A stretch of DNA of 64,000 nt from Endoryza sp044226045 (GTDB lineage: Bacteria > Bacteroidota > Bacteroidia > Chitinophagales > Chitinophagaceae): positions 92,124 through 156,123 of the forward strand of contig JBGAHR010000003.1 in assembly GCA_044226045.1 (NCBI GenBank). The letters run 5' to 3'. A model generated the notes under the pieces. It had not been told where the DNA came from, did no database searches, and saw only the letters and a list, made by a program, of their open reading frames with translations. This document shows, piece after piece, positions 42,405-52,321 of this stretch. A program made the translations under genes and the position numbers. Every line of letters starts with the position of its first letter. The first letter of the stretch is position 1.

Positions 42405-44453
42405 ATGGCAGCATTTACAAACCGGTTATCAAAAGAAAGCAGTCCTTACCTGTTACAACATGCGCACAACCCGGTAGACTGGTACCCATGGGGAGACGAA
42501 GCGTTGTCGAAAGCCAAAGCAGAAAATAAACCCATACTGGTTAGCATCGGTTATTCGGCCTGCCACTGGTGTCATGTGATGGAAAGGGAAAGTTTTGAAG
42601 ACGAAGGCACCGCGTATTTCATGAACGAGCATTTTGTAAATATCAAGATCGACCGGGAGGAAAGACCCGATCTCGATCATATTTATATGGATGCTGTACA
42701 GGCAATGACCGGAAGCGGCGGATGGCCCTTGAATGTATTTCTCACACCTGATGGCAAACCTTTTTATGGAGGCACCTACTTTCCTCCCGAAAGAGCGCAT
42801 AACCGCCCTTCCTGGAGAGAAATTCTTCTGGGGGTTTCGGAAGCCTTTAAAACCAAAAGAGACCAGATCGATCAACAGGCTCAAACCCTCACCGATCATT
42901 TGCTGAACACCAACCAGATCGGCAAGGCGCTGACCGACCAGCCCGCCGCCGAAGGATTTACCGAAAAGGAAGCTCATGAGGTTTTTGTCAATCTCATGCA
43001 GAATGCCGACCGGGAGGAAGGTGGTTTTGGCAGAGCGCCCAAGTTTCCGCAGACTTTTTCCATACAATTCCTGTTGCACTATCACTATCATTTCCAGGTG
43101 CCGCAGGCGCTCGAACAAGCCCTGTTTTCCCTGGATAAAATGATCAGGGGCGGCATATATGATCAGGTGGGAGGTGGATTTGCCCGATATTCGACTGACA
43201 CTGAGTGGCTGGTGCCGCATTTCGAGAAAATGTTATACGACAATGCGCTATTGTTACAGGCGATTGCCGAAGCCTGGCAGATCACCCGACGATCAGATTA
43301 CCTCGAAACAATCCGCCAGACCGTTGAGTTTCTTTACCGGGAGATGCGTTCACCCGAATCGGGGTTTTATGCCGCACTGGATGCTGACAGTGAAGGGATA
43401 GAAGGTAAATTCTATGTTTGGTCGAAGGAGGAGGTACAGGAGATATTAAAGCAGGATTCGACGATTTTCTGTGCCTATTATGACATCACTGAAAAAGGAA
43501 ACTGGGAACACCAGAATATTCTCAATGTTCGCAAGCCTGTCGGTGAATTTGCAAAGGCTAACGGCCTGGATCAAAAGGAACTGGAAGAAATATTGGCCAA
43601 AGGAAGATCGGCCTTGCTCGAAGCCAGGTCGCGCAGGGTTCGACCAGGGTTGGATGATAAGATATTGTTGGGATGGAATGCGCTGATGGTAACAGCCCTT
43701 TGTAAATGCGCCACTGTTCTGGGAGACAATACCTTGAAGAAAGAAGTAGAGCAAACCCTCGATTTTCTGCTTGACCGGTTCAGGGGATCCGGAGGGTATC
43801 ATCATACTTACAAAAATGGTGTTGCCACGCAACCCGCCTTCCTCGATGATCTGGCTTGTTTAGTGCAGGCGCTTATACACGCGCAGGAGATGAGTGGCCG
43901 GGCCGACTACCTGTTGGTGGCCCGGGAGCTCACTCAACAGATCATTGAGCAGTTCGGCGATGAGGAGACCGGCTTTTTCTTTTACACATCTGCCAACCAG
44001 CCAGACGTGATTATACGTAAGAAGGAAATATACGACGGTGCCACTCCTTCCGGAAATGCCGTGATGGCCGCCAACCTTTTTTATCTCGGCGTTGTTTTTG
44101 ACAAGCCGGAATGGAAAAACAGGGCCGCCAGGATGTTTGGGTCTTTGCGGGAGCTGGTGAAGAAGTATCCTTCTTCTTTCGGGGTCTGGGCGATGACCGG
44201 GCTGGCTTTGGGCCGGCCGGTGCCGGAGATCGCGATGGTTGGGGATAACCTGGAACCTCGCAGAACCGAATTTTTATGTACTTTCATCCCTTTTCGGATA
44301 TTTCAATCTGCTACCCAGGCTCATAATCAATTCCCCTTATTGTCGGGTAAACCGTATGCCCGCGATGCACAATTCTACCTCTGTCAAAACTATTCATGCC
44401 AAAGCCCTGTTTTTGAGACTAATGCATTGATCCGGCTCATTAAAACTGTTTAA
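42405..44453 (+). CDS. Thioredoxin-domain protein YyaL/DUF255 family
   Basis: 682 aa. Residues ~1-170 form the DUF255 thioredoxin-like domain starting NRLSKESSPYLLQHAHNPVD, with CHWCHVM carrying a CxxC-like pair (C-x2-C) and EERPDLDHIYM. The remaining ~500 residues form an (alpha/alpha)6 barrel like glycoside-hydrolase-type or epimerase barrels (GGGFARYSTDTEWLVPHFEK, DALLLQ-type helices, GRPRPGLDDKI-type motif: RRVRPGLDDKILLGWNA). Members include human SPATA20; the biochemical role is unknown. It stands alone between hemD and gldK, on the same strand as both. Confidence 0.9.
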   Translation: MAAFTNRLSKESSPYLLQHAHNPVDWYPWGDEALSKAKAENKPILVSIGYSACHWCHVMERESFEDEGTAYFMNEHFVNIKIDREERPDLDHIYMDAVQAMTGSGGWPLNVFLTPDGKPFYGGTYFPPERAHNRPSWREILLGVSEAFKTKRDQIDQQAQTLTDHLLNTNQIGKALTDQPAAEGFTEKEAHEVFVNLMQNADREEGGFGRAPKFPQTFSIQFLLHYHYHFQVPQALEQALFSLDKMIRGGIYDQVGGGFARYSTDTEWLVPHFEKMLYDNALLLQAIAEAWQITRRSDYLETIRQTVEFLYREMRSPESGFYAALDADSEGIEGKFYVWSKEEVQEILKQDSTIFCAYYDITEKGNWEHQNILNVRKPVGEFAKANGLDQKELEEILAKGRSALLEARSRRVRPGLDDKILLGWNALMVTALCKCATVLGDNTLKKEVEQTLDFLLDRFRGSGGYHHTYKNGVATQPAFLDDLACLVQALIHAQEMSGRADYLLVARELTQQIIEQFGDEETGFFFYTSANQPDVIIRKKEIYDGATPSGNAVMAANLFYLGVVFDKPEWKNRAARMFGSLRELVKKYPSSFGVWAMTGLALGRPVPEIAMVGDNLEPRRTEFLCTFIPFRIFQSATQAHNQFPLLSGKPYARDAQFYLCQNYSCQSPVFETNALIRLIKTV

Positions 44454-44550
44454 AACTTTAATATTTTTCGGATACAATAATTTGATTTCAAGCGTCGTTT
44501 AATCCTTTGCATTAATCCGGTATTGCACTTATTAAAATAAAATTCTAAAC

Positions 44551-44581
44551 TTGTGATGAAGTCGGTAAAACATTATTTTTG
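44551..44581 (+). promoter_or_regulatory. Promoter of the gldKLMN cluster
   Basis: TTG at 44551-44553 (-33) and TATTTTTG at 44574-44581 (-7, exact TAnnTTTG), spaced 20 bases, both matching the Bacteroidota consensus. The -7 box lies 20 bases before the gldK ATG at 44601, so the transcript leader is very short. Confidence 0.65.
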
Positions 44582-44600
44582 CCCAATACCCTTTAAAATT

Positions 44601-45887
44601 ATGAAAATGAAAAACCTATCCACCTTGTCAATCTTGATGGCAATTTTTATTGTCACCGGTTGTGGTAAAATAGGGAAGAAGGCTTCTAAAGGTTTACCTA
44701 ATGACGGCCAGCTTCATGGTGTTGCTCCGGGACTTAAGAGCAATCTCACCAAACCCTATGGAATGGTTTACGTACCACCTGGAACTTTTCACATGGGTCC
44801 CAGCGATGAAGACGTTAACTACGCCTACACTGCACGTAACAAACAAATCTCAATTAATGGTTTCTGGATGGACGCCACTGAGATCACAAACAACGAATAT
44901 CGTCAGTTTGTGAACTGGGTTCGCGACTCTACCGCTGCGGTTAAAATGCAGTTAGGGAAAGAGGTCGACGGGCAATTTGTGGTTGACTGGAAAAAGGCAC
45001 AAACCATTAAATGGAACGATAAGTCTACCATCGAAAAGGTGGAACCATTGATCCTGACACCGGAAAACAGGATTTTTGGAAAGAAGGACCTCGATCCCAA
45101 CAAACTGGTGTATCACTCTGAGACTTTCGATTTGAAAGAAGCTGCCAGACGTGAGAATGCCGGCAAACCCCGCTCACAGTTCATCGTTAAAAAAGATGTA
45201 GCCATCTACCCCGATACCCTGATCTGGATTCGTGATTTCAGCTACTCTTATAATGAGCCGATGGCACAGCGTTATTTCTCTCACCCTGCCTTTGGAAACT
45301 ATCCTGTAGTAGGGGTGAACTGGAAACAGGCTACTGCTTTCTGCGAGTGGAGAACACATTACCTGAACTCATTCCTCGAAAATAAGAAGAAAGCTACCGA
45401 GTCCAGCTTCCGTCTGCCTACAGAAGCAGAATGGGAGTATGCAGCCCGTGGCGGTCGTTCTCAGTCAATGTTCCCCTGGGGTAACTACTACCTGAGAAAT
45501 CGCAAAGGTTGTTTGCTGGCCAACTTCAAGCCAGGTCGCGGTAACTATCCTGAAGATGGTGGATTCTACACTGTACGTGCCGATGCTTACTGGCCTAATG
45601 ATTTCGGTCTGTATTGCATGGCGGGTAACGTGGCAGAATGGACTTCTTCCCTGTACTACGAAGGCGCTTACAACTTCCAACACGATATGAACCCGGATAT
45701 CCGCTTCAATGCCAAGGATTCAGATCCTCCCCGTATGAAGCGTAAGGTGATCCGTGGCGGTAGCTGGAAAGACGTAGGATATTATCTGCAAACCAGCACT
45801 CGTAACTACGAGTACATGGATACAGCCAAGTCTTACATCGGCTTCCGTACAGTAATCGACTTACCTGCAACTCAACCGAAGCGTTAA
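44601..45887 (+). CDS. gldK: Gliding motility/type IX secretion lipoprotein GldK
   Basis: 428 aa from MKMKNLSTLSILMAIFIVTG; a longer in-frame ATG at 44553 would start inside the promoter. Lipobox VTGCG makes it an outer-membrane lipoprotein on the periplasmic face. The whole protein is an FGE-sulfatase/SUMF1 domain: MVYVPPGTFHMGPSDEDVNY, TNNEYRQFVNWV, RLPTEAEWEYAARGG and CMAGNVAEWTSS, ending IRGGSWKDVGYYLQTS. With GldN it forms the large periplasmic ring bound to the trans-envelope complex of the type IX system. First gene of the cluster. Confidence 0.96.
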   Translation: MKMKNLSTLSILMAIFIVTGCGKIGKKASKGLPNDGQLHGVAPGLKSNLTKPYGMVYVPPGTFHMGPSDEDVNYAYTARNKQISINGFWMDATEITNNEYRQFVNWVRDSTAAVKMQLGKEVDGQFVVDWKKAQTIKWNDKSTIEKVEPLILTPENRIFGKKDLDPNKLVYHSETFDLKEAARRENAGKPRSQFIVKKDVAIYPDTLIWIRDFSYSYNEPMAQRYFSHPAFGNYPVVGVNWKQATAFCEWRTHYLNSFLENKKKATESSFRLPTEAEWEYAARGGRSQSMFPWGNYYLRNRKGCLLANFKPGRGNYPEDGGFYTVRADAYWPNDFGLYCMAGNVAEWTSSLYYEGAYNFQHDMNPDIRFNAKDSDPPRMKRKVIRGGSWKDVGYYLQTSTRNYEYMDTAKSYIGFRTVIDLPATQPKR

Positions 45888-46024
45888 AATTCTGCCTATA
45901 GCAAAATTTTAAATCAGATTTTACCGTTATTAAATTGATTTTGCAATAAATCAAAACAGCATTGTATTCACATAACCCCAAAAAAATAAAATCCGTTTTC
46001 CTAACCTCTTAAATTATTAAAATT

Positions 46025-46792
46025 ATGGCTGGAGTTTCTAAATCTACAGAAAGACTGGTGAATGTAATAGTATGTATGGGTGCCGCTATCGTAATCTTTG
46101 GCGCCTGGCAAAAAATTACCCACCAGGCATTGGCTGACTTCTTCCTGACCGCAGGTCTGATTACAGAAGCAGTGATATTTGTTGTTTACGCATTCTTGCC
46201 GCCTCCCGGATCGGAAATGCATGCCATTGCCGAAGCTCTGCCTAAACTGGCCGGTGGTGCAAGTGCAGGTAACCCTGCCCTGGAAAAAATGGACAAAATG
46301 CTCCAGGAAGCCGATATCACCCCCGCTAACCTGTCTCGCCTGAGCGACGGTTTCAAAAAACTCGGAACATCTGTAAATAATATAGCTGAAGTGTCTGATG
46401 TAGTGAAGGCTACCAACGACTATTCAAAGAAAACACAGGAAGCGGCTGCTGCGCTTGATTCCATGAAATCTGCGTACCAGAATGCTACCACTACAATCGG
46501 TCATTTTAATTCAGCTGCCGACAGCACCAAACAATTCCATGAGCAGGTGCAGGTACTGACCAAGAATTTAGGTTCACTCAATGCTATTTACGAACTGGAA
46601 TTACAGGACACCAACAACCACCTGAAAGCCATGAACAGCTTCTACAGCAACCTGGTACAGGCTTCTGAAACCATGCAGGGATCTGTTACAGATGCGAAGA
46701 AAGCTCATGAGCAAATCGGTAAACTCGCTGGTAACCTGAGCAACCTGAATACCATCTATGGTAACATGCTCAGCGCCATGCAGGGCCGTTAA
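46025..46792 (+). CDS. gldL: GldL, type IX secretion motor subunit
   Basis: 255 aa. Two N-terminal transmembrane helices (VNVIVCMGAAIVIFGAWQKI and ADFFLTAGLITEAVIFVVYA) separated by a short loop, then a proline motif LPPPGSEMH and a long cytoplasmic part with coiled-coil character (AALDSMKSAYQNATTTIGHF). In the first segment a buried Lys and Glu region is the ion path of the proton-driven motor formed with GldM. It lies 137 bases after gldK; the intervening sequence shows no strong terminator. Confidence 0.96.
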   Translation: MAGVSKSTERLVNVIVCMGAAIVIFGAWQKITHQALADFFLTAGLITEAVIFVVYAFLPPPGSEMHAIAEALPKLAGGASAGNPALEKMDKMLQEADITPANLSRLSDGFKKLGTSVNNIAEVSDVVKATNDYSKKTQEAAAALDSMKSAYQNATTTIGHFNSAADSTKQFHEQVQVLTKNLGSLNAIYELELQDTNNHLKAMNSFYSNLVQASETMQGSVTDAKKAHEQIGKLAGNLSNLNTIYGNMLSAMQGR

Positions 46793-46868
46793 TTTTTGGG
46801 GTTCCATATCCTGTACCCATGTAAACAGACAAGTAAAAAGTATTGTTTAAACTGAAAAACCTAAATCC

Positions 46869-48389
46869 ATGGCTTTACCTAAAGAGCCCCGGCAGAAGAT
46901 GATCAACATGATGTATTTGGTGCTTACAGCGCTGCTGGCACTGAACGTATCATCAGAGATTCTGAATGCCTTTAAAACGGTAAATAATACCATCAATAAT
47001 GCCAATACGGTATTAGCTGCCAATAACGCTAATATATATACGTCTTTAGACGAAAAAGAGAAGGATGCCAAAACAGCTGAAAAGACCAAAATCTGGAAGC
47101 CCAAGGCGATCGCTGCTCAACAATTGTCTAAGGGATTGTATGATTATATCGAAGAACTCAAGAATCGTGTAAAGAAAGAAGCCGGTTACAAGCCTGAGAA
47201 AGGAGATAATTCAGACTGGATCAATAACCTCGAAGCCACTACCCGTGTGCTCGATAAAGAAGGCGAAGGCGAAAAGCTTTACAAGAGACTGGAGCAATAC
47301 AAAAAAGATATGTTGGCTATCGATCCGGAGATCAGCAAAGAGTTCGCGGCTAAATTGCCCATCGACCTGACTGTTCCCCAGTCTACCAACAATCAAAAGA
47401 ATCAAACCTGGACAACCAGCTATTTCCACATGACTCCTGCCATTGCAGGTATCACCATCCTGAGCAAATTTCAGAATGACGTGAAGAGCTCGGAAAACCA
47501 GGTGGTCACTTTCTGCCACAACAAGATTGACGCCGTTGCCGTACGTTTCGACAAATATGGTTTCGTAGGTGGATTAAGCTCCAGCTATGTAATGCCAAAC
47601 GAAAAAGTACAGGTTTATGCGGGTCTCGGAGCCACCAGCTCAGCAGCAGCTCCCGTTATCCTTGTAAATGGCAAACAGGTTCAACCCGGTTCTGATGGTA
47701 TTGCGCTGTCGGATTTCAATGCCGGTGGAACCGGCGCTTCAAAAGTGCATGTAACCATCAAGTATAAAGACCAGGAAGGACTTGACAAGGTGATTGAAAA
47801 AGATCTTCCTTATACCGTAGGTATGCCTTCTGGTGTGGCAGTTTCTGCCGACAAGATGAACGTACTGTACATTGGTGTTGAAAACCCGCTGACAATTACA
47901 GCCGGTGTTGGTAGTGAGAAAGTAAGCGCTACCTTCAGCGGAGGTTCTATCAGCCGCGTAGCTGGTCCAAAATGGGTTGCCAAGCCAACCACACCCGGAG
48001 AGCATAATGTAAACGTAATTATCGATGGTAAGGCTACACCGGTTAAATTCCGTGTGAAGAACCTTCCCGATCCGTTTGCCTATTGCGGTGGTTCAAGAGG
48101 CGGCAGAATCGCTGCTGCTACATTGAAAGCACAGGGTGGTATCATCGCCAGACTGGATTCCGACTTCGAAGCGCCATTCAAAGTGGTTAGCTACACAGTT
48201 GGTGCAGTGGGTGGAAAGATCAGCCTGTATCAGCAACAACCTAACCAGGGTAACCGCTGGTCTGGTGCTGCTGCTTCCCTGATCGAAAGCTGCGGAGCCG
48301 GAACGGCTGTGTTCTTTGATAATATCAAAGTACAGGGTCCGGATGGAAAGATTCGCGACCTTCCTCAAATGTCTTTTATTCTGAATTAA
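46869..48389 (+). CDS. gldM: GldM, type IX secretion motor subunit
   Basis: 506 aa starting MALPKEPRQKMINMMYLVLT, the family N-terminus with its single membrane helix, which sits inside the GldL ring. Residues ~30-200 are helical (VNNTINNANTVLAANNANIY, KLYKRLEQYKKDMLAID); the rest forms four periplasmic beta domains ending SGVAVSADKMNVLYIGVENP and ...QMSFILN. It transmits motor rotation to the GldK/GldN ring. The start is 76 bases after gldL. Confidence 0.97.
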   Translation: MALPKEPRQKMINMMYLVLTALLALNVSSEILNAFKTVNNTINNANTVLAANNANIYTSLDEKEKDAKTAEKTKIWKPKAIAAQQLSKGLYDYIEELKNRVKKEAGYKPEKGDNSDWINNLEATTRVLDKEGEGEKLYKRLEQYKKDMLAIDPEISKEFAAKLPIDLTVPQSTNNQKNQTWTTSYFHMTPAIAGITILSKFQNDVKSSENQVVTFCHNKIDAVAVRFDKYGFVGGLSSSYVMPNEKVQVYAGLGATSSAAAPVILVNGKQVQPGSDGIALSDFNAGGTGASKVHVTIKYKDQEGLDKVIEKDLPYTVGMPSGVAVSADKMNVLYIGVENPLTITAGVGSEKVSATFSGGSISRVAGPKWVAKPTTPGEHNVNVIIDGKATPVKFRVKNLPDPFAYCGGSRGGRIAAATLKAQGGIIARLDSDFEAPFKVVSYTVGAVGGKISLYQQQPNQGNRWSGAAASLIESCGAGTAVFFDNIKVQGPDGKIRDLPQMSFILN

Positions 48390-48408
48390 TATTATAAAAA
48401 GGGTACTA

Positions 48409-49458
48409 ATGAGAAACCGATTCATAAAGTGGGGAACCTTGATAGCACTGGTGACAGTGATGGGCGCCATGTCGGCTGAGGCTCAAACAAAGAAGCCAAA
48501 CCGCCCGGCAACCAAGAAGTCTACCACCAAGAAGACCACTGCCAATAAAAGCAAGAATACCACCGATAAAGCGTTGGGTACTGCGCCAAAGGATACTACT
48601 CCTGTGGCAAAAGCTCCCGAACCGGAAATTAAACTGGAGGCACCCAAGCCTTCTCTCCGTAACGACTATGCCTTCGACCGTAACCTGGTGAAGGAAAGAA
48701 CACCGCTGGCTTACGAGCACATCCGTGAGGATGACGCCGCTTATGTTCAGCGCGTCTGGAGAGAAATCGATGTTCATGAAAAAATGAACCTGCCTTTTAC
48801 CTATAAGGCAGAGGGTGATAACGGAAACCAGCGTTTTATCATGATCCTTCTGAACGCTATCAAGAAAGAAGAGATCACGGCTTTCAGCGCTGCCAACGGC
48901 GATGACCGGTTTACCACTCCCATTTCCTTTAAAGATATCTCCAAGATGCTGATTGGAGAGTCCAAGAAGATCCAGGTTCCCGACTGGACCAATGACCCCG
49001 ACGGTTCAAAAGGTCTGATGAGGGACTCCATCGTAAATGCAGAATTCAATCCTGATAACACAGTAGAAAGATACTGGGTAAAGGAAGACTGGATTTTCGA
49101 TAAGGAATCTTCCAGGATGCATGTACGGATTCTCGGTATTGCGCCCATTAAAACAGTGCGTAATGATGATGGAAGCTTCCGTGCGGTAATGCCTGCTTTC
49201 TGGGTATATTATCCCGATCTGCGCCCGATGTTGGCCAAGTACGAAGTGTACAATGGTAAAAACTTCGGGGCACGCATGAGCTGGGAAGAATTATTCGAAA
49301 GCCGCATGTTTGCCAGCAGGATCGTGAAGTCTACCATCAATAACCCGAACGATCAGTACATCTTCGCTTATATTCAGGATCCCATCCTCCAATTACTGGA
49401 AGGAGATAACATGAAAGAGAAGATATTCAACTACGAACAAGATCTCTGGTCTTATTAA
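48409..49458 (+). CDS. gldN: GldN, type IX secretion ring component
   Basis: 349 aa with a signal peptide (ending MSAEAQ). Residues ~25-60 are a Lys/Thr/Pro-rich low-complexity linker (PATKKSTTKKTTANKSKNTT), longer than in many GldN proteins. The conserved domain follows (ERTPLAYEHIREDDAAYVQR, VWREIDVHEKMNLPF, YWVKEDWIFDKESSRMHVRI, AFWVYYPDLRPMLAKYE). GldN binds GldK and the periplasmic part of GldM. Last gene of the cluster, 19 bases after gldM, followed by a terminator. Confidence 0.97.
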   Translation: MRNRFIKWGTLIALVTVMGAMSAEAQTKKPNRPATKKSTTKKTTANKSKNTTDKALGTAPKDTTPVAKAPEPEIKLEAPKPSLRNDYAFDRNLVKERTPLAYEHIREDDAAYVQRVWREIDVHEKMNLPFTYKAEGDNGNQRFIMILLNAIKKEEITAFSAANGDDRFTTPISFKDISKMLIGESKKIQVPDWTNDPDGSKGLMRDSIVNAEFNPDNTVERYWVKEDWIFDKESSRMHVRILGIAPIKTVRNDDGSFRAVMPAFWVYYPDLRPMLAKYEVYNGKNFGARMSWEELFESRMFASRIVKSTINNPNDQYIFAYIQDPILQLLEGDNMKEKIFNYEQDLWSY

Positions 49459-49480
49459 TCCAGATCAAATAAAATCTAAA

Positions 49481-49506
49481 ACCCCCGAATTTTCGGGGGT
49501 TTTTTT
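49481..49506 (+). terminator. Terminator after gldN
   Basis: Stem ACCCCCGA/TCGGGGGT with loop ATTT and a run of seven Ts. It closes the gldKLMN transcript, 22 bases after the stop. Confidence 0.93.
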
Positions 49507-49792
49507 ATGTGCCCAATCGACGATTTAAACAGCGAGTTTCCTCAGAATTCACAGAGGTGCAAAGATTTATAACTATCTGAATACAATAAAGTTTTTTAAA
49601 AATACCTCGTACCGGGTATTGTTTTATGGAGGGCATTTACTATTTTTACAACGGTTTTTCATAGGATATTGGATTTTAAAAACGGGGCTGGATTTCTATC
49701 CTGGCCCCTTTTTTATTGCCATTTCTTGATGAGGCTCAAGATTTCTGCCAACACTTCCTTTTATCGACTTTCCAACAGGTATCACCAACCGG
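49507..49792. other. Spacer between gldN and uvrC, with a second hairpin
   Basis: The stretch from the gldN terminator to the uvrC stop has no credible gene. A hairpin at 49684-49708 (GGGGC...GCCCC, with GGAT/ATCC-like inner bases) has Ts on both sides and would end the leftward uvrC transcript. The rest is AT-rich without structure that I can support. Confidence 0.6.
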
Positions 49793-51628
49793 TTACTCTT
49801 CTTTCCCGGGCTCTTCTTTTGTTTCTTGCTGATGAAAATACTGAAATACCAGGCTGGCCTTGGAGAGGCCAATGGCTTCCGTCAACTGCTCCTTGCTTAA
49901 CTCGCGTATACGCTTAACCGATTTAAACTGTTTCAGCAGGGTATCAGCGGTATTCTTCCCGATCCCTTTGATGTTTTCCAGTTCATTCCTGAAAGTGCCG
50001 GCACTTCTTTTTTGGCGGTGGAAGGTGATGCCAAACCGGTGTACTTCATCGCGGATGCGCCGGACAAGCTTCAGACTTTCACTATTGTAATCGAGTTTTA
50101 CGGATTCGGAATCGCCCGGAAAGAAGATCTCTTCCTCATTTTTTGCCAGTCCCACAACCGTCATGCTGCCGGTTAAACCCACTTCTTCAATGGCTTCCAT
50201 GGCAGCGCCCAGTTGCCCTTTTCCTCCATCGATGATCACCAGTTGGGGCAGCGCCGCCTGTTCGTCCAGCAGACGTTTATAGCGGCGATAAACCACTTCT
50301 TTCATGGTGGCAAAATCATTGATACCCTCAACTGTTTTCACATTAAAGTGACGGTAGTCCTTTTTACTGGGTACCCCATCCTTGAAGCAGACCATGGCGG
50401 ACACGGGAAAACTTCCCTGGAAATTCGAGTTGTCGAAGCACTCTATATGCGTGGGAACTTCTGATAACTGCAGGTCTTCCTGCAACTGGTACAATACTTT
50501 TTTCCGGTCGGCATCATCTTTCCCCTCCAGCCGGAGAATCTTTCTCTTCCGGAGCTCATCCATGAAATAGTTTACATTCTTTTCGGCCAGTTCCAGCAGT
50601 TTCTTCTTATCACCGGCTCGCGGAATGGTTTGTACTACCCCTTCCTCCGAATAGTCGACTTCAAAAGGTAGTACCAGTTCTTTGGCGGTACTGTTGAAGG
50701 TTGTTCTTAAATGCACCATGGCCAGGGCGAGCACTTCTTCGTCTGTCTCGTCGAGCTTGGTTTCCATGGGAACGGTATGCGTTTGTACAATGGTACCGTT
50801 TTCTACCATCAGGTAGTTCACATAGGCTGCGTCGCCATCGCGCAGGATGGCAAACACATCAGCGGTAATAAACCGGTTGGAAACGATGATAGACTTCGCC
50901 TGGTAAGCTTCGAGATGTTCGATCTTTTTCCGGACCGCTTCGGCTTTTTCAAATTGCAAACTGCCGGCATATCCGTTCATCTCAGTCCGGAAATGTTGTA
51001 TCACCGGGCTCATATTGCCTTTGAGGATGTTCCGGATCTGTTGAAGGCCCTCTTCGTAGTCTTCGGCTGATTGCAACCCTTCGCAGGGGCCTTTGCAGTT
51101 TCCCAGGTGATATTCGAGGCAAACTTTGAATTTCCCCTTTTGAATATTGGCTTCACTCAGGTTCAATTTGCAGGTTCGAAGCTGTATGGTGGCGCGTACA
51201 AAGTTCAGGAGTTCACGCACTTTGCCAACCGAGGTGAACGGGCCAAGGTATTCGGATCCGTCATCCCATTTGTTGCGCGTTAAAAAGACCCGTGGAAAGG
51301 ATTCGTTCTTCAGAACGATGAAAGGGTAGGACTTGTCGTCTTTAAGATCGATATTGAACCGTGGCTGGTGCTGTTTGATGAGTGAGTTTTCCAGGAAAAG
51401 CGCGTCCTGCTCGGAATTGACGATGGTGAATTCAATCCGGTGAATCCTGTTCACCAGTTCATGCGTCTTCCAACTGGTAAAGGTCTTGGAAAAATAGGAG
51501 CTGACTCTTTTACGCAGGCTCTTGGCCTTGCCTACATACAACAATTCATTGGCCGCGTCGAAATATTTGTACACGCCCGGCTCAACCGGAATGGTATGGG
51601 CTATATGTTGAAATTCCTGGGCTGTCAT
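49793..51628 (-). CDS. uvrC: Excinuclease ABC subunit C
   Basis: 611 aa. The GIY-YIG nuclease domain is at the N-terminus (GVYKYFDAANELLYVGKAKS); the UVR/UvrB-binding motif (FRTEMNGYAGSLQFEKAEAV) near 210; the RNase H-like endonuclease domain around IECFDNSNFQGSFPVSAMVC and IDGGKGQLGAAMEAI (catalytic Asp); the C-terminal helix-hairpin-helix pair (LENIKGIGKNTADTLLKQF). UvrC makes the two cuts at damaged DNA in nucleotide excision repair. The lipoprotein gene 6 bases upstream is likely co-transcribed. Confidence 0.97.
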   Translation of the reverse strand: MTAQEFQHIAHTIPVEPGVYKYFDAANELLYVGKAKSLRKRVSSYFSKTFTSWKTHELVNRIHRIEFTIVNSEQDALFLENSLIKQHQPRFNIDLKDDKSYPFIVLKNESFPRVFLTRNKWDDGSEYLGPFTSVGKVRELLNFVRATIQLRTCKLNLSEANIQKGKFKVCLEYHLGNCKGPCEGLQSAEDYEEGLQQIRNILKGNMSPVIQHFRTEMNGYAGSLQFEKAEAVRKKIEHLEAYQAKSIIVSNRFITADVFAILRDGDAAYVNYLMVENGTIVQTHTVPMETKLDETDEEVLALAMVHLRTTFNSTAKELVLPFEVDYSEEGVVQTIPRAGDKKKLLELAEKNVNYFMDELRKRKILRLEGKDDADRKKVLYQLQEDLQLSEVPTHIECFDNSNFQGSFPVSAMVCFKDGVPSKKDYRHFNVKTVEGINDFATMKEVVYRRYKRLLDEQAALPQLVIIDGGKGQLGAAMEAIEEVGLTGSMTVVGLAKNEEEIFFPGDSESVKLDYNSESLKLVRRIRDEVHRFGITFHRQKRSAGTFRNELENIKGIGKNTADTLLKQFKSVKRIRELSKEQLTEAIGLSKASLVFQYFHQQETKEEPGKEE

Positions 51629-51634
51629 GTAATA

Positions 51635-52255
51635 TTAGCGGATTCCGAAATCAGCGGATTCCCAAATAACCTGATCCTTTGAATTTTTCCGGTAGCCACC
51701 AGGGGTTTCCTGGTTGGTAGCAATGATGAAGTAGTGCCCCATTTTCCAGGTTAATCGCTGGCTGGTTGCAGTGTCTTCATAGTTGAAATCGCGTTCTACA
51801 TATATCATGTCTACTTTATCCCCGGCATCACTCTGCTTTACATACAAAATGATTTTCCTAACCGGATTGCTGGCCTCGCGGGCACTGTACAGAAACTGTA
51901 CGGTATTGGTGTTTTGTTCCAGGAAAGATGTTTCTGTATAGTGATTGGTGAAATAGGCTGAGTCGAAGCCTGGTAAATCAAATTGCCTGGAAAGCGTTTT
52001 GAATTCAGCTAATTGGATGAAGGATGAATCCATTTTTCCATCGATAGTAGATTTCTTCAAAATCCCCGCCGCAAATGATTCGACCTTGTCTCTATCCTCC
52101 TGGATGAAAGAATTTACAGGCAGGTTGGTTCGATTGGCTGTTGCGGAATCAGCAGATGGGTTATTGACAGCGGCGGACTCATCATTCTTCGACTTCTGCT
52201 TACAAGAAACAAGGAACAGGCATGCGACAAGACTACTTACGACGATTATTTTCAT
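51635..52255 (-). CDS. Hypothetical lipoprotein upstream of uvrC
   Basis: 206 aa with signal peptide and lipobox (CLFLVSCKQ, Cys18), then a Ser/Asn/Ala-rich linker (NDESAAVNNPSADSATANRT). The mature domain from ~55 contains DRDKVESFAAGILKK, NTNTVQFLYSAREASNPVRK and DMIYVERDFNYEDTATSQRL, an alpha-beta arrangement without motifs I know. It is a surface or periplasmic lipoprotein of unknown role; 6 bases before uvrC suggests one transcript, not one function. Confidence 0.75.
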   Translation of the reverse strand: MKIIVVSSLVACLFLVSCKQKSKNDESAAVNNPSADSATANRTNLPVNSFIQEDRDKVESFAAGILKKSTIDGKMDSSFIQLAEFKTLSRQFDLPGFDSAYFTNHYTETSFLEQNTNTVQFLYSAREASNPVRKIILYVKQSDAGDKVDMIYVERDFNYEDTATSQRLTWKMGHYFIIATNQETPGGYRKNSKDQVIWESADFGIR

Positions 52256-52321
52256 ACGAACAATAATTCGAATGGGTTAAGAAAAGCAGCCGTAAAATTA
52301 GCGTATTTACGCGTGAGAAAA

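Noticed and set aside
44553..44600. Longer GldK beginning at the ATG at 44553
   Set aside because: It would start between the -33 and -7 promoter elements and place 16 residues before a normal lipoprotein signal peptide.
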